Of a DNA stretch of 64,000 nucleotides, positions 36,071 to 44,563 are shown in pieces. Where the stretch lies: positions 2,914,001-2,978,000 of the forward strand of contig NZ_CP010817.1 in the NCBI RefSeq assembly GCF_000833025.1. Reading direction: 5' to 3'. The notes under the pieces are model-generated. The model saw only the letters and a program-made list of their open reading frames with translations, searched no databases and was not told the DNA's origin. Position numbers and translations under genes: made by a program. The stretch comes from Myroides profundi (GTDB taxonomy: Bacteria > Bacteroidota > Bacteroidia > Flavobacteriales > Flavobacteriaceae). The stretch's first letter is position 1. Each line of letters opens with the position of its first letter.

Positions 36071-36078
36071 TATATTTG
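36071..36078 (+). promoter_or_regulatory. Bacteroidota -7 element before the racemase gene
   Basis: TATATTTG matches TAnnTTTG and lies 49 bases before the ATG. No clear TTG is found at the usual distance upstream. The leader contains a small inverted repeat (GACTGTCT-TTTTT-AGACAAAGTC, 36078-36100). Confidence 0.4.
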
Positions 36079-36127
36079 ACTGTCTTTTTTAGACAAAGTC
36101 AATCCATAAAACTAAAAAACAAACTCA

Positions 36128-36808
36128 ATGAAACGAATAGGCATACTAGGTGGTACAGCATACCCTTCTACAGCGTTATACTACACGCTATTAAACAAAA
36201 TGGCTAATGAAAAGTGGGGTGGATATCACTCATGCCCTATCCTCTTATACAGCATAGATTATCACAATATCAAAACTAGATACGCTAATCAATGGGATGA
36301 AGTACCTAACATCTTAAAACACGAAATCGAAGTTCTACTATCACTACAACCAGATTGTTTCTTGATAGCAAATAACACCTTACACAAAGCCTATGATGAG
36401 ATCAAACAGGAAATACTAACTAATATTCCAATCTCACACAGTATAGAACTGACCAAAAATCATATTCTAACGCATAATATGAAGAAGGTACTTCTGCTAG
36501 GTACTCCCTTCACGATGGAAGATGATTATTTTAAATCGCCTTTACAGCAAGCAGGGATAGAAGTCATCATTCCTAACGCTGAAGAAATAGCCCAAATAGG
36601 TCAATTCCAATCTATACTCGCTACAGGAACCATCACAGAAGAGATGCGTTCATTCTTTATGACATTAATAGAAGATTATTCCTCTGTAGAAGGAGTGATT
36701 CTAGGTTGTACAGAATTGCCTTTAGTATTTAATTCACTTGATATTAAGTTACCTATTATAGACACCATGGTATTACAGTGTGAAGACGCTTTTAGTAAAA
36801 TATCATAA
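36128..36808 (+). CDS. Aspartate/glutamate racemase family protein, altered active site
   Basis: The 226-residue protein has the family start KRIGILGGTAYPSTALYY and the C-terminal catalytic Cys in VILGCTELPLVF. The first catalytic position, a Cys in Asp/Glu racemases (C-N-T-x-H) or a Thr in the E. coli YgeA type (C-T-N-T-M-H-K), reads ANNTLHKAYDE here, with neither Cys nor Thr. With one catalytic residue changed to Asn, racemisation by the two-base mechanism is doubtful; a decarboxylase- or isomerase-like activity with one Cys, or no activity, is possible. It is a single gene with a hairpin at 36856-36916 behind it. Confidence 0.82.
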   Translation: MKRIGILGGTAYPSTALYYTLLNKMANEKWGGYHSCPILLYSIDYHNIKTRYANQWDEVPNILKHEIEVLLSLQPDCFLIANNTLHKAYDEIKQEILTNIPISHSIELTKNHILTHNMKKVLLLGTPFTMEDDYFKSPLQQAGIEVIIPNAEEIAQIGQFQSILATGTITEEMRSFFMTLIEDYSSVEGVILGCTELPLVFNSLDIKLPIIDTMVLQCEDAFSKIS

Positions 36809-36855
36809 TCCGTAATCGTACAGATAATATTTCTTCGTTAGACAAATCTTTAACT

Positions 36856-36916
36856 AAGCAGTAAGCAGGACTTATCACCTTTATGGATGAGCATATTGAG
36901 TTCTGTTTTACTGCTT
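36856..36916 (+). terminator. Long imperfect hairpin after the racemase gene
   Basis: AAGCAGTAA at 36856-36864 and TTACTGCTT at 36908-36916 pair perfectly, with further partial pairing inside, followed by ATTTTCTATAAA. It is terminator-like but with a large loop. Confidence 0.4.
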
Positions 36917-37078
36917 ATTTTCTATAAATAGAATACCTCTTCTAATCCCCATCGGAGATAATTTCTTAAATATTATCTACTCATCCCTAATTATAATGAC
37001 TCTTTTTCATAGACATATTCACTCGTATGTACTATACCCTTCTTTATTTTAGCATGTACATTATTAGAAGGAGAATAC

Positions 37079-37264
37079 ATGGAGAATAGAAGAAGCATTG
37101 TTCGACAAACATCTTCTTTGCTCCACTATTTACGAGGTATTGTCCATGAATTGTCGAGGGATTCTAGTCAAATGCCCTATTTTACTGGGGTTAAGGCAAT
37201 ATCTAAATTGGTTAAAAAAAAGTCAAAAACAAACAATAAGTTAAATATCAACATATTACAATAA
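37079..37264 (+). CDS. Small ORF of 61 codons, member of a dispersed repeat pair
   Basis: The ORF begins with ATG after GAAGGAGAATAC, a possible ribosome binding site (AGGAG), and reads MENRRSIVRQTSSLLHYLR, then GIVHELSRDSSQMPYFTG, with a basic end (KKKSKTNNK). It aligns in frame with the degenerate copy at 6766-7002. About 20 of 36 core residues agree by eye, and substitutions keep the frame, which is a sign of past or present coding. I do not know the family. The protein would be small, basic and without a signal peptide. It may also be a fragment of a mobile element; no terminal repeats are evident. Confidence 0.4.
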   Translation: MENRRSIVRQTSSLLHYLRGIVHELSRDSSQMPYFTGVKAISKLVKKKSKTNNKLNINILQ

Positions 37265-37573
37265 AACCTATTTAAAAAAAGTATCTCTATTTTTTTTAAA
37301 TAATCCCCTACATAGACTTATATCCTCCTGATTTAGAAAAAAAACAGATTTTAAAAGTTTATTTTCCTTGATTTAAAGACAAAAAAGACGTAAAAACAAA
37401 AAAAAAGGATTCCTTTATTTCTTTATAAACAAAGAATACGAATCATCACCTCGATGAAAAAAAGACTTCATCTTACTCTTCAAAAAATTATACAACAACT
37501 ACTTAAAATCGTATAACAGCGATAATGGCACACTATCCTACATTTGTAATATAAATTATTAAACAAAAAAGAA
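37265..37573. other. Intergenic stretch before the HMA gene
   Basis: Very AT-rich with several A runs. TACATTTG at 37539-37546 fits the Bacteroidota -7 element and lies 27 bases before the HMA gene ATG; I see no TTG at a good distance. No further gene is supported. Confidence 0.35.
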
Positions 37574-37771
37574 ATGGCAACAGTATATCAAATTAAAGGA
37601 ATGGGATGCAGTAGTTGTGTCGGAAAGATTCAAGAGGAACTAAAAAAGCACCCTAATATAGAAGCTACAGTCACTCTTGATACACATAGTATAGAGGTTA
37701 AAACTCCTGAAGTGACAAAAGAAGAAGTACAAAAGATATTAACTTCTGCTGGAAAGTATGAGATACTTTAA
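37574..37771 (+). CDS. Heavy-metal-associated (HMA) domain protein, CopZ-like
   Basis: This 65-residue protein is a single HMA domain with the metal-binding MGCSSCVGKI (CxxC, near residue 12) and the beta-alpha-beta-beta-alpha-beta pattern of Atx1/CopZ chaperones. It would carry Cu(I) or a similar soft metal in the cytoplasm. No copper ATPase lies nearby, so its partner is elsewhere. A strong terminator follows at once, so it is a single-gene unit. Confidence 0.9.
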   Translation: MATVYQIKGMGCSSCVGKIQEELKKHPNIEATVTLDTHSIEVKTPEVTKEEVQKILTSAGKYEIL

Positions 37772-37780
37772 TAAATAACG

Positions 37781-37806
37781 AAGGGCTATCAATAATGATA
37801 GCCCTT
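37781..37806 (+). terminator. Terminator of the HMA gene
   Basis: AAGGGCTATCA-ATAA-TGATAGCCCTT, a perfect 11-bp stem, is followed by ATTTTCTTTT, nine bases past the stop. Confidence 0.9.
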
Positions 37807-37894
37807 ATTTTCTTTTATAATTTAATGTTTTACTCATTAAAAAAACAAAACACACTGATAACAAACGATATACAAATTAATTATTGTATACTTG

Positions 37895-37912
37895 TGTACA
37901 CATTAATGTACA
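37895..37912. promoter_or_regulatory. Paired TGTACA operator of the antitoxin gene
   Basis: Two TGTACA hexamers at 37895-37900 and 37907-37912 have a centre-to-centre distance of 12 bp; a third, related TGTATA lies at 37885-37890. TGTACA with this spacing is, as I recall, the core of the YefM operator of E. coli. The pair lies 20 bases upstream of the Phd/YefM gene, so autoregulation is likely. Confidence 0.6.
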
Positions 37913-37932
37913 CTAATTAAATCTACAAAAAC

Positions 37933-38193
37933 ATGTCAGTATTACATATCACAGCGAGAGACTTTAGAGAAAAACAGAAAGATTACTTTGATTTAGCAGA
38001 TAAAGGAGAAAAAGTAATTATTAAAAGAGGAAGTAATAAAGCTTACATACTTACTCCTATTTCTATTGACGATTTACAGGTAACACCTGAAATGGATTTA
38101 ATGATAAAAGAATCTTTAGAAGAAATAAAAAAAGGGAATGCTACAAAAATTGTAGGAGTAGAAGCTTTAAAAAATTATCTTGATTCTCTATAA
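37933..38193 (+). CDS. Phd/YefM family antitoxin without a toxin gene
   Basis: The 86-residue protein has the Phd/YefM N-terminal DNA-binding fold (LHITARDFREKQKDYFDLADKGEKVIIKRG) and a helical C-terminal tail of the sort that neutralises a toxin (MDLMIKESLEEIKKG and on). The start follows a TGTACA operator pair. No RelE/YoeB/Doc-like toxin follows: only 85 bases separate the stop from the end of the convergent DKNYY gene. It is therefore an orphan antitoxin, either a remnant, a stand-alone repressor, or a partner of a toxin elsewhere. Confidence 0.88.
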   Translation: MSVLHITARDFREKQKDYFDLADKGEKVIIKRGSNKAYILTPISIDDLQVTPEMDLMIKESLEEIKKGNATKIVGVEALKNYLDSL

Positions 38194-38278
38194 GTCAATT
38201 AGTACTTCATACTCCTTCAATTATCATTTATTGCTATAAAAAGAACTGCATAGCATACATTATCTCTACCTCGCTTTA

Positions 38279-40363
38279 TTACATCCAATGCTCCGTGATT
38301 TTCACGACTTCATTATTATTATATACTATTTGGTAGTGAGTATACTCTTCTCCTTCTAATCGATTAATTCTCTCTTTTATCTTATCCATGCGTTGTATTA
38401 ATTGTGGGATAAAATAAGCTACACTGCCCGATGGTATATCAGCCATACGCATATAATACTTAAGCATAATGATAGAAGCTTCTATCGGCATACAGTGATA
38501 TTCTTCATAAGGAGTATAATCCATATCTATCAGATTATGACGCTTAAAGAATCGATTAAACATTTCTGTATTTAAAGTGATATAACGCGTATAGTAATCT
38601 ATCAACTGTGGATGCTCACGCATAGCTTCTTCTATATCGACATTATCGTATAAGTGATACTTCCACAGTATCGTCCCATCTGTATACATCGACTGAGGAA
38701 GTGCTAAGAGTTTCTCTAGAATTTCTAATTGCATTGGGATTTTATAACCTATCGGCTTATTCTGTGTAGCATATTCCTTTAATTCTAAAAAGTACTCATG
38801 CTCTTGGATAGTGCTTAATAAAGGATGGTCAAAGAACTCCATCACATCAAATGCCCCATACATAATGGCTTTTCTCAGAGTATCTAATGCATGTTCTTGT
38901 TTTCCTTCTATACAATACATCAGGGTCACATATTTATAACTATCTGCTTCTATCCACAAATAAGGTTCTACTAGACTGTAGATCTTCCAAAACGGAATTA
39001 ATTCTTCCTTGTCCTTCTTATCCTCATATTTCTGAACAATCAATTTAGCATAATCACGCAATTCCTTTATTTGATAAAATACCCATGGAGTCTTACACTT
39101 TTTAGCAAACTCCTTATAATATGTAGCACTTGGTTTCTCTAGGCAGATACGTTCATCTTCTTCCATTCGCCAGTATTTATTGCCATACTTATCTTGAAAT
39201 AGTTGTAACAACTGATCAATAGACAATCCTGCTGAACGAATAACTTGACCTTTATTCTCTTCTATCAAATACACAAACAGCCCTTCTTTATCCTCTCCTA
39301 CAAAACCAGTATAATAATAAGCCAGACCTTCTAACCGCTTTAAAAAACGAAAACTCTGAGCATCCACTTCTAGCTTATATTGACTATAATACACTGCTGT
39401 ATCTGTGATCAAAAAGTCAGTCTGATAGGGATAACTCTCCACTCTGTAAGTCGAAAAAGAAGATTTAGAAACTACATTGCCCCAATAGTACAGATTAATA
39501 CTATCTTCTGCTAGGTAGTCTTCTTTTAACTTAAAAGTAGTTGCATCACTGTCCTCTATCCATACGCCCTTCTCATCCAATACGCCTTCTTCAGATAAAT
39601 AATAGACCGTCTCATACTTCGCTACTCTTTTAAACTTCTTAGGATTGGTCTTGATACACTTATCGTGAAATAATACGTGTTCTGCATCTGCTGCTCCATA
39701 TACTGTAGGTTTAAAAGTAGCTAAATCAATCTGAGGGTACACTATCCCTCCCTCTTTACAACTAAACACCACCTTGCCATTATAATAATAATTGCCGAAA
39801 AGATGAATAGGTCGCAGAGGGGTAGCCTCTTTAGCGAAGGTAGTTAGGTTGGCTAACCTATATTTCTCTTGTAGTGCACTGACTTTCTTCACTACATTGC
39901 TATCCACTATTTTAGAGTTGAATAATTTCTCTACAAAAGGTTGGTCAAACTGCTCTGAACAAGTCAGTGCAATAGACTGTACTGTAGTTAATTCTTCTTT
40001 AGTTATTTGCTTAATATTCCAAACATTTTCTTCTAAAACTTCATAAGTATCTACCTCAGTCCAATTAAACGCATCTAAGGTCAAAGCAATAAAACTGTGG
40101 TCTAAAGCTAATGAGGCTACCTCTTTGATACTTTGATAAAAGCTACCTGTTAATGTTTCTCTGTTGCCGTGGTTATAGAATGCTAAACACAGTAATTCTT
40201 CTTTCTTTTTGTTGTATTGATAAAAATATTGGTCTTGATAATTATAGTGGACGCAGTCATACATTTCTTCACTAATCACTGTGATAGCTTTAGTCTTAAA
40301 GAATGCTTTATAATTAGTATCTATTATTTTTATTTTAGATAGAAGTCCTACTGGTTGAGCCAT
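38279..40363 (-). CDS. DKNYY domain protein
   Basis: The 694-residue cytoplasmic protein (no signal peptide) carries repeats of the DKNYY type in its first 400 residues, seen as F-Y/H-D-K and V-Y-Y/H segments: HVLFHDKCIKTNPKKFKRV, TVYYLSEEGVLDEKGV, AVYYSQYKLEVDAQSFRFL. A helical C-terminal half follows (CIEGKQEHALDTLRKAI has a TPR-like look). The function of the family is unknown. It is a single gene, divergent from the WYL-regulator operon and convergent with the orphan antitoxin. Confidence 0.75.
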   Translation of the reverse strand: MAQPVGLLSKIKIIDTNYKAFFKTKAITVISEEMYDCVHYNYQDQYFYQYNKKKEELLCLAFYNHGNRETLTGSFYQSIKEVASLALDHSFIALTLDAFNWTEVDTYEVLEENVWNIKQITKEELTTVQSIALTCSEQFDQPFVEKLFNSKIVDSNVVKKVSALQEKYRLANLTTFAKEATPLRPIHLFGNYYYNGKVVFSCKEGGIVYPQIDLATFKPTVYGAADAEHVLFHDKCIKTNPKKFKRVAKYETVYYLSEEGVLDEKGVWIEDSDATTFKLKEDYLAEDSINLYYWGNVVSKSSFSTYRVESYPYQTDFLITDTAVYYSQYKLEVDAQSFRFLKRLEGLAYYYTGFVGEDKEGLFVYLIEENKGQVIRSAGLSIDQLLQLFQDKYGNKYWRMEEDERICLEKPSATYYKEFAKKCKTPWVFYQIKELRDYAKLIVQKYEDKKDKEELIPFWKIYSLVEPYLWIEADSYKYVTLMYCIEGKQEHALDTLRKAIMYGAFDVMEFFDHPLLSTIQEHEYFLELKEYATQNKPIGYKIPMQLEILEKLLALPQSMYTDGTILWKYHLYDNVDIEEAMREHPQLIDYYTRYITLNTEMFNRFFKRHNLIDMDYTPYEEYHCMPIEASIIMLKYYMRMADIPSGSVAYFIPQLIQRMDKIKERINRLEGEEYTHYQIVYNNNEVVKITEHWM

Positions 40364-40467
40364 AGTGCGAATATTTAGAAGTTGTAAATATACTTATCTC
40401 CATTAACGCAAAGCAAGTGACAAGAATGTATCTTTGTCAAATAATTCTCTTTAACCTCTATATCAAT

Positions 40468-41202
40468 ATGTCAGAAAGTAAACCTCGTCTAAACCGATTA
40501 ACAGCTATCGTGACTCAGTTACAATCTAAGCGTATCGTGACTGCTACTGAGATAGCAGAAAAACACAATGTAAGTATACGTACGGTATATAGAGATATCA
40601 GAACATTAGAACAATCAGGGATTCCTATATTCACTGAAGAAGGAAAAGGGTACTCCTTAGTAGAGGGTTATGCTCTACCTCCTGTTATGTTTACACAAGA
40701 AGAGGCGAATGCGCTTATCACTGCTGAGCAACTGATATTAAAGAATAAAGATGCTTCTCTAATCAAACAATATCAAAATGCAATTCTGAAGCTTAAGGCT
40801 GTACTGCGCTACAATCAAAAAGACAAAGCTGATCTACTCTCTCAAAGAATAATCGTAAGGGATAATCCTGATAAAGCACAGACGAGTGATTATCTGATAC
40901 AGATACAATCTGCCATCGTAAATCATCAAGTACTCGCTATCGACTATCTTTCACTAGAGAATCAAAGGAGTCAACGAGACATAGAACCCTTCGCTATCTA
41001 TACTACACAGGACAACTGGATATTAATAGCCTACTGTAGATTGAGACAAGACTTTAGAGCTTTTAGATTAGATTGTATTCAACATTTAAGAGATACCTTA
41101 CAGACATTCGAACCTCATCAAATAACGATGGAGCAATATTTAAAGGCATGTAGAGAAAAATATTATCCGAATGAGACTACCCCTGACATACCTATGTCAT
41201 AA
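40468..41202 (+). CDS. YafY-type WYL domain transcriptional regulator
   Basis: I start at ATG 40468 (MSESKPRLNRLTAIVTQLQS) because the DeoR-like HTH begins there; the 17 upstream codons are not conserved in character. The HTH (TEIAEKHNVSIRTVYRDIRTLE) is followed by the WYL domain (about residues 140-215; here AIDYLSLENQRSQRDIEPFAIY and WILIAYCRLRQDFRAFRLD). WYL regulators respond to small molecules or nucleic acid. The next two genes (GyrI-like and DUF1801) are on the same strand at 37 and 5 bases, so it likely heads their operon. Confidence 0.88.
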   Translation: MSESKPRLNRLTAIVTQLQSKRIVTATEIAEKHNVSIRTVYRDIRTLEQSGIPIFTEEGKGYSLVEGYALPPVMFTQEEANALITAEQLILKNKDASLIKQYQNAILKLKAVLRYNQKDKADLLSQRIIVRDNPDKAQTSDYLIQIQSAIVNHQVLAIDYLSLENQRSQRDIEPFAIYTTQDNWILIAYCRLRQDFRAFRLDCIQHLRDTLQTFEPHQITMEQYLKACREKYYPNETTPDIPMS

Positions 41203-41239
41203 GTGGTATCTACTTTTGCTACACAATCTTAAATAAGAC

Positions 41240-41704
41240 ATGGATATGAATCAAGTAACGTTAAAGAAATTCCACATCATCGGAATAGAAGTACGCACTA
41301 CCAATGAACAAAATAAATCAGCTCAAGATATTCCCTTGCTATGGGAGCACTTTTGGAAAGAAGATGTACTAAACCGCATACCTAATAAAGTATGTACTGC
41401 TGTCTACTCTATGTATACGAATTATGAAGGGGACTATACAATGCCGTATACCACAATCATCGGCTGTGAAGTATCTGATCTATCTGATATACCTGAAGGT
41501 ATGACAGGACATACTATAGAAGCAAGTACTTATAATAAAGTCACTGCTGTTGGAGACTTAACAAAAGGACTAGTCATTAATGAATGGTTAAAAATATGGG
41601 ATCAACAATGGGATAGAAAATATACAGCTGATTTTGAAATATACGATGAGAAAGCCATGAATCCACAAGATGCTGAAGTAAGTATATATGTAGCTATAAA
41701 ATAA
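41240..41704 (+). CDS. GyrI-like small-molecule-binding protein
   Basis: The 154-residue protein has the AraC effector-binding/GyrI-like fold: KKFHIIGIEVRTTNE at the start, IPLLWEHFWKED, the conserved AVYSMYTNYEGDYTMPYTTIIG region, and a C-terminal strand with DAEVSIYVAIK. Such domains bind amphipathic or aromatic small molecules, or DNA gyrase in the case of SbmC. As a stand-alone domain next to a WYL regulator it may sense or sequester a toxic compound (inference). ATG at 41240; an in-frame ATG two codons on is possible. Confidence 0.82.
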   Translation: MDMNQVTLKKFHIIGIEVRTTNEQNKSAQDIPLLWEHFWKEDVLNRIPNKVCTAVYSMYTNYEGDYTMPYTTIIGCEVSDLSDIPEGMTGHTIEASTYNKVTAVGDLTKGLVINEWLKIWDQQWDRKYTADFEIYDEKAMNPQDAEVSIYVAIK

Positions 41705-41709
41705 CAATT

Positions 41710-42075
41710 ATGAAAGAGACAGAACATTACTATTTAAGACAAGAAGAACCTAATCGCAGCTGCTTACAGGCATTGAGAGATATTATCTTATCGTTAGATG
41801 AGCATATCACTGAATCTATTAAGTGGGGAACTCCTTGTTTTAGTTATAAGAATCGTATGTTCTGTTTTCTCGCTTTGACTAAAGAACCCAAAACACCTTA
41901 TCTATTAGTAGTAGAAGGAATGCGTATAGAACATCCTTTATTAGAGATTGGAAGTAGAAAACGCATGAAAGTATTAAATATAGATGCTAATGCTGACTTA
42001 CCTATTCATGCTATAATAGATATTCTCCAAGAAGCTTTAAACTTATACCGAAATGGTGTCATCAAAACAAAATAA
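41710..42075 (+). CDS. DUF1801 domain protein
   Basis: This 121-residue protein has the DUF1801 pattern: LQALRDIILSLDEHITESIKWGTPCFSYKNRMFCFL, with the conserved K-W-G-x-P-x-F/Y segment, followed by RIEHPLLE and RKRMKVLNI. The family has no known function; relatives occur near regulators and stress genes. It starts five bases after the GyrI-like gene and is thus the third gene of the WYL operon. A hairpin at 42120-42147 ends the unit. Confidence 0.85.
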   Translation: MKETEHYYLRQEEPNRSCLQALRDIILSLDEHITESIKWGTPCFSYKNRMFCFLALTKEPKTPYLLVVEGMRIEHPLLEIGSRKRMKVLNIDANADLPIHAIIDILQEALNLYRNGVIKTK

Positions 42076-42119
42076 TTTAGACTCAGACCATTTAATAAGT
42101 GTTAATTATAACAGAATCA

Positions 42120-42147
42120 AAGACTAATTGTATATACAGTTAGTCTT
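42120..42147 (+). terminator. Terminator of the WYL-regulator operon
   Basis: AAGACTAATTGTA pairs with TACAGTTAGTCTT (one T-G pair) and is followed by TTCTATTCTC. Confidence 0.75.
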
Positions 42148-42245
42148 TTCTATTCTCATTATACGTATTCAAAAAACCACAATACACTGAAAAACAACAA
42201 AAAACAACACAATATTAACTTATTAAAAAGTTTAATATTTTGTTA

Positions 42246-42275
42246 TTGGAAACCATAAAATATGTTATACATTTG
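42246..42275 (+). promoter_or_regulatory. Bacteroidota promoter of the PepSY membrane operon
   Basis: TTG at 42246-42248, a 19-base spacer and TACATTTG at 42268-42275 fit the consensus fully. The ATG at 42297 lies 21 bases on, which shows that the longer upstream reading of the first gene is not used. Confidence 0.75.
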
Positions 42276-42296
42276 TTTATACTCAATCTAAATAAA

Positions 42297-42629
42297 ATGC
42301 ATACCCTATTATTTTCAATTACAGCATTTGCATTCTTTATGCTATATAACACTTCTCAGAAAGTGAAATATGAGAAGAAATGTACATTAACTACATGGAT
42401 TAGGTCAAATACTAAACTGTCGAAGATCATTGCTTACTCACTATTAATAATAGCCTTAATAACAGAGTCTATTTATGAAGGATTAGGAGTAGGTAGTTTA
42501 ACGTTCTTTATCTTCTTAATGTTCATTGGTTCTGCTATTCTAACATTATATCCTATGCTATCATTTAAGACTAAACACATCGTTAGTTTTATAGGGTTAG
42601 GATTATTTCTGGAACTACTAATATTTTAA
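42297..42629 (+). CDS. Small membrane protein of the PepSY operon (DUF3325-like)
   Basis: From ATG 42297 the protein has 110 residues and three or four hydrophobic helices (MHTLLFSITAFAFFMLY, IIAYSLLIIALI, FFIFLMFIGSAILTLYPML, IGLGLFLELLIF). Its size, layout and position with a second small membrane protein and a PepSY transmembrane protein recall the DUF3325 partner in iron-uptake operons of Proteobacteria. Sequence identity to that family is not something I can confirm. The stop is two bases before the next ATG. Confidence 0.55.
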   Translation: MHTLLFSITAFAFFMLYNTSQKVKYEKKCTLTTWIRSNTKLSKIIAYSLLIIALITESIYEGLGVGSLTFFIFLMFIGSAILTLYPMLSFKTKHIVSFIGLGLFLELLIF

Positions 42630-42631
42630 TT

Positions 42632-42922
42632 ATGCCCGCAAATAAAAAGCATTTAGAAAGTTCGGTTATACAACGTATACTGAAAATAACTGCAGGTCTA
42701 TTCGGAGGATTCTTAGTAAGTACAACGTTTCACATGTTTTTAATGTACTTTTTCCCTTCTCATCCTATTTATACAACGATGTTCGTCACAGGATATGTAT
42801 TATGGACTATCTTATTCATTATGGCCTTTATCATTGGCAACGGATATAAAATATGGTTAGCCTATATCGTGTTAACACTGGTTTTTTATTCACCTTATTT
42901 AATCGCTCCAATACATACCTAA
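42632..42922 (+). CDS. Small membrane protein of the PepSY operon (DUF3649-like)
   Basis: This 96-residue protein has a basic N-terminus, then three hydrophobic helices (ITAGLFGGFLVSTTFHMFLMYFF in part, TMFVTGYVLWTILFIMAFIIG, LAYIVLTLVFYSPYLI). The first helix with A-G-L-F-G-G-F resembles DUF3649, the usual neighbour of PepSY transmembrane proteins in siderophore-related operons. It starts two bases after the previous stop and ends 20 bases before the PepSY gene. Confidence 0.6.
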   Translation: MPANKKHLESSVIQRILKITAGLFGGFLVSTTFHMFLMYFFPSHPIYTTMFVTGYVLWTILFIMAFIIGNGYKIWLAYIVLTLVFYSPYLIAPIHT

Positions 42923-42942
42923 ACACAAGACGCACCACTATT

Positions 42943-44538
42943 ATGAATATTAGAAATTACAATAAATACTTCCACCTACATACGATAAGTGGAATTATTA
43001 TTACGGTATTACTATACATTATCTTCTTCGCAGGTTCTTTCTCTTTCTTTAAAAATGAAATAGCGAATTGGCAAAGTAATAAACCACAAGAAAAAATAGC
43101 TGTTCAATCTATCAATTACAATGTATTATTAGATTCTCTAGATAATCAAATAGGATTACAGGGTAGAAATATATATTTCCGTATGAATGATAGAAGTAGA
43201 GTCATGAGCTATAATATCTCCACTTCACAAGACACCTTATTACCTAAAGCGAAAGAACGTGATTTCGGATTATACGACACTGCTACACAAGAAAAACACG
43301 CTTATGAAGAATCTTATTCTTTAGGAGAATTCTTATATAGACTTCACTTTTTAGCACAATTAAATGGTTTAGTTAATATCCATATCTCTCCATTTGGTTA
43401 CTTTGTAGCAGGATTAGTTTCTTTCATTTATATTTTTGCACTTATTACAGGATTACTTGTACATTGGCAAAAAATAGTTTCTAATTTCTATGTATTTAGA
43501 CCTTGGGAAAAACTAAAAACGGTATGGACTGACTTACATACAGCATTAGGTGTTATTACCTTCCCATTCCAATTAATCTTTGCTATCACAGGAGCTTATT
43601 TCTTATTAAACTATCGAATAGTCGCAGCAACTATCATTGCATTAGGATATGGTGGTGATGCAGACAAATTTAGCAGTGATACTACACAAGATAGAGGAGC
43701 TCAAGAAATCGTATATCAACATAAAGCTATAGATAAAGAAATAGATCTAAACGCCTATATTCTTCAAACAGTAGAAAAATGGGATGATCCCTATATCTCT
43801 AATATCTCTATACTTAATTATGGGGATGAAAGTATGACTGTGGCCATAAGTGGTAGAGCTCATAATGAGAAACAGTTAAATAGTCGTGGAGAAATAAAAT
43901 ATCACATTCACTCAGGAGAAGTAGAAGAGATAAGTAATCCTAATGAAAACCCTGGATATAGTTATATATTCTCTAACTTAGTTTATCTACTTCACTTTGG
44001 CTCTTTCGGAGGTTTAGCGACTCGTATCGTTTACTTCTTAGTAGGAATAGCTGGATGTGTAGTCATTATATCTGGTGTACTTATCTGGCTAGTGGCTAGA
44101 GATAAAAAGAATGTTCCTGAACACAAACGCAAGTTTAACTTCTGGTTAGCAAATATCTATATGGCTATCTGCTTATCTATGTATCCTGTAACAGCATTAG
44201 CTTTTATAGCTGTAAAGTTAAACCCTACAGGTGGACAAAACTTTATCTACTCTTTCTATTTCTGGACTTGGTTAGCTATCACAATCTTATTAAGCATCAG
44301 AAAGAATATTTATAAAACCAATAGAGACTGTTTATTAGTCGGAAGTATTATTGGTCTTACTATTCCTATCTTTAACGGTGTGATGACAGGTAACTGGATA
44401 TGGGTAAGTTGGGCTAAAGGTTATTCTGATATCCTTCTTATTGATTTATTCTGGATTATCGTTCCACTTATCACTCTATACTCATGGAAGTTAGTCAAAG
44501 ATAAACAAGAGAAAAAATTAAATACAGCAGTAGAATAG
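42943..44538 (+). CDS. PepSY-associated transmembrane protein, iron-uptake related
   Basis: I choose the ATG at 42943 (MNIRNYNKYFHLHTISGIII), the typical start of the family with F-x-x-H-x-x-x-G; the longer frame overlaps the previous gene. The 531-residue protein has PepSY_TM architecture: an N-terminal helix, a long periplasmic part, paired helices with conserved His (VHWQKIVSNFYVFRPWEKLKTVWTDLHTALGV), and four C-terminal helices. Relatives are thought to reduce ferric siderophores in the periplasm or help their use. With the two small membrane proteins it forms a three-gene operon. Confidence 0.8.
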   Translation: MNIRNYNKYFHLHTISGIIITVLLYIIFFAGSFSFFKNEIANWQSNKPQEKIAVQSINYNVLLDSLDNQIGLQGRNIYFRMNDRSRVMSYNISTSQDTLLPKAKERDFGLYDTATQEKHAYEESYSLGEFLYRLHFLAQLNGLVNIHISPFGYFVAGLVSFIYIFALITGLLVHWQKIVSNFYVFRPWEKLKTVWTDLHTALGVITFPFQLIFAITGAYFLLNYRIVAATIIALGYGGDADKFSSDTTQDRGAQEIVYQHKAIDKEIDLNAYILQTVEKWDDPYISNISILNYGDESMTVAISGRAHNEKQLNSRGEIKYHIHSGEVEEISNPNENPGYSYIFSNLVYLLHFGSFGGLATRIVYFLVGIAGCVVIISGVLIWLVARDKKNVPEHKRKFNFWLANIYMAICLSMYPVTALAFIAVKLNPTGGQNFIYSFYFWTWLAITILLSIRKNIYKTNRDCLLVGSIIGLTIPIFNGVMTGNWIWVSWAKGYSDILLIDLFWIIVPLITLYSWKLVKDKQEKKLNTAVE

Positions 44539-44563
44539 TTTACTCATTATTTTCTATAAATTG

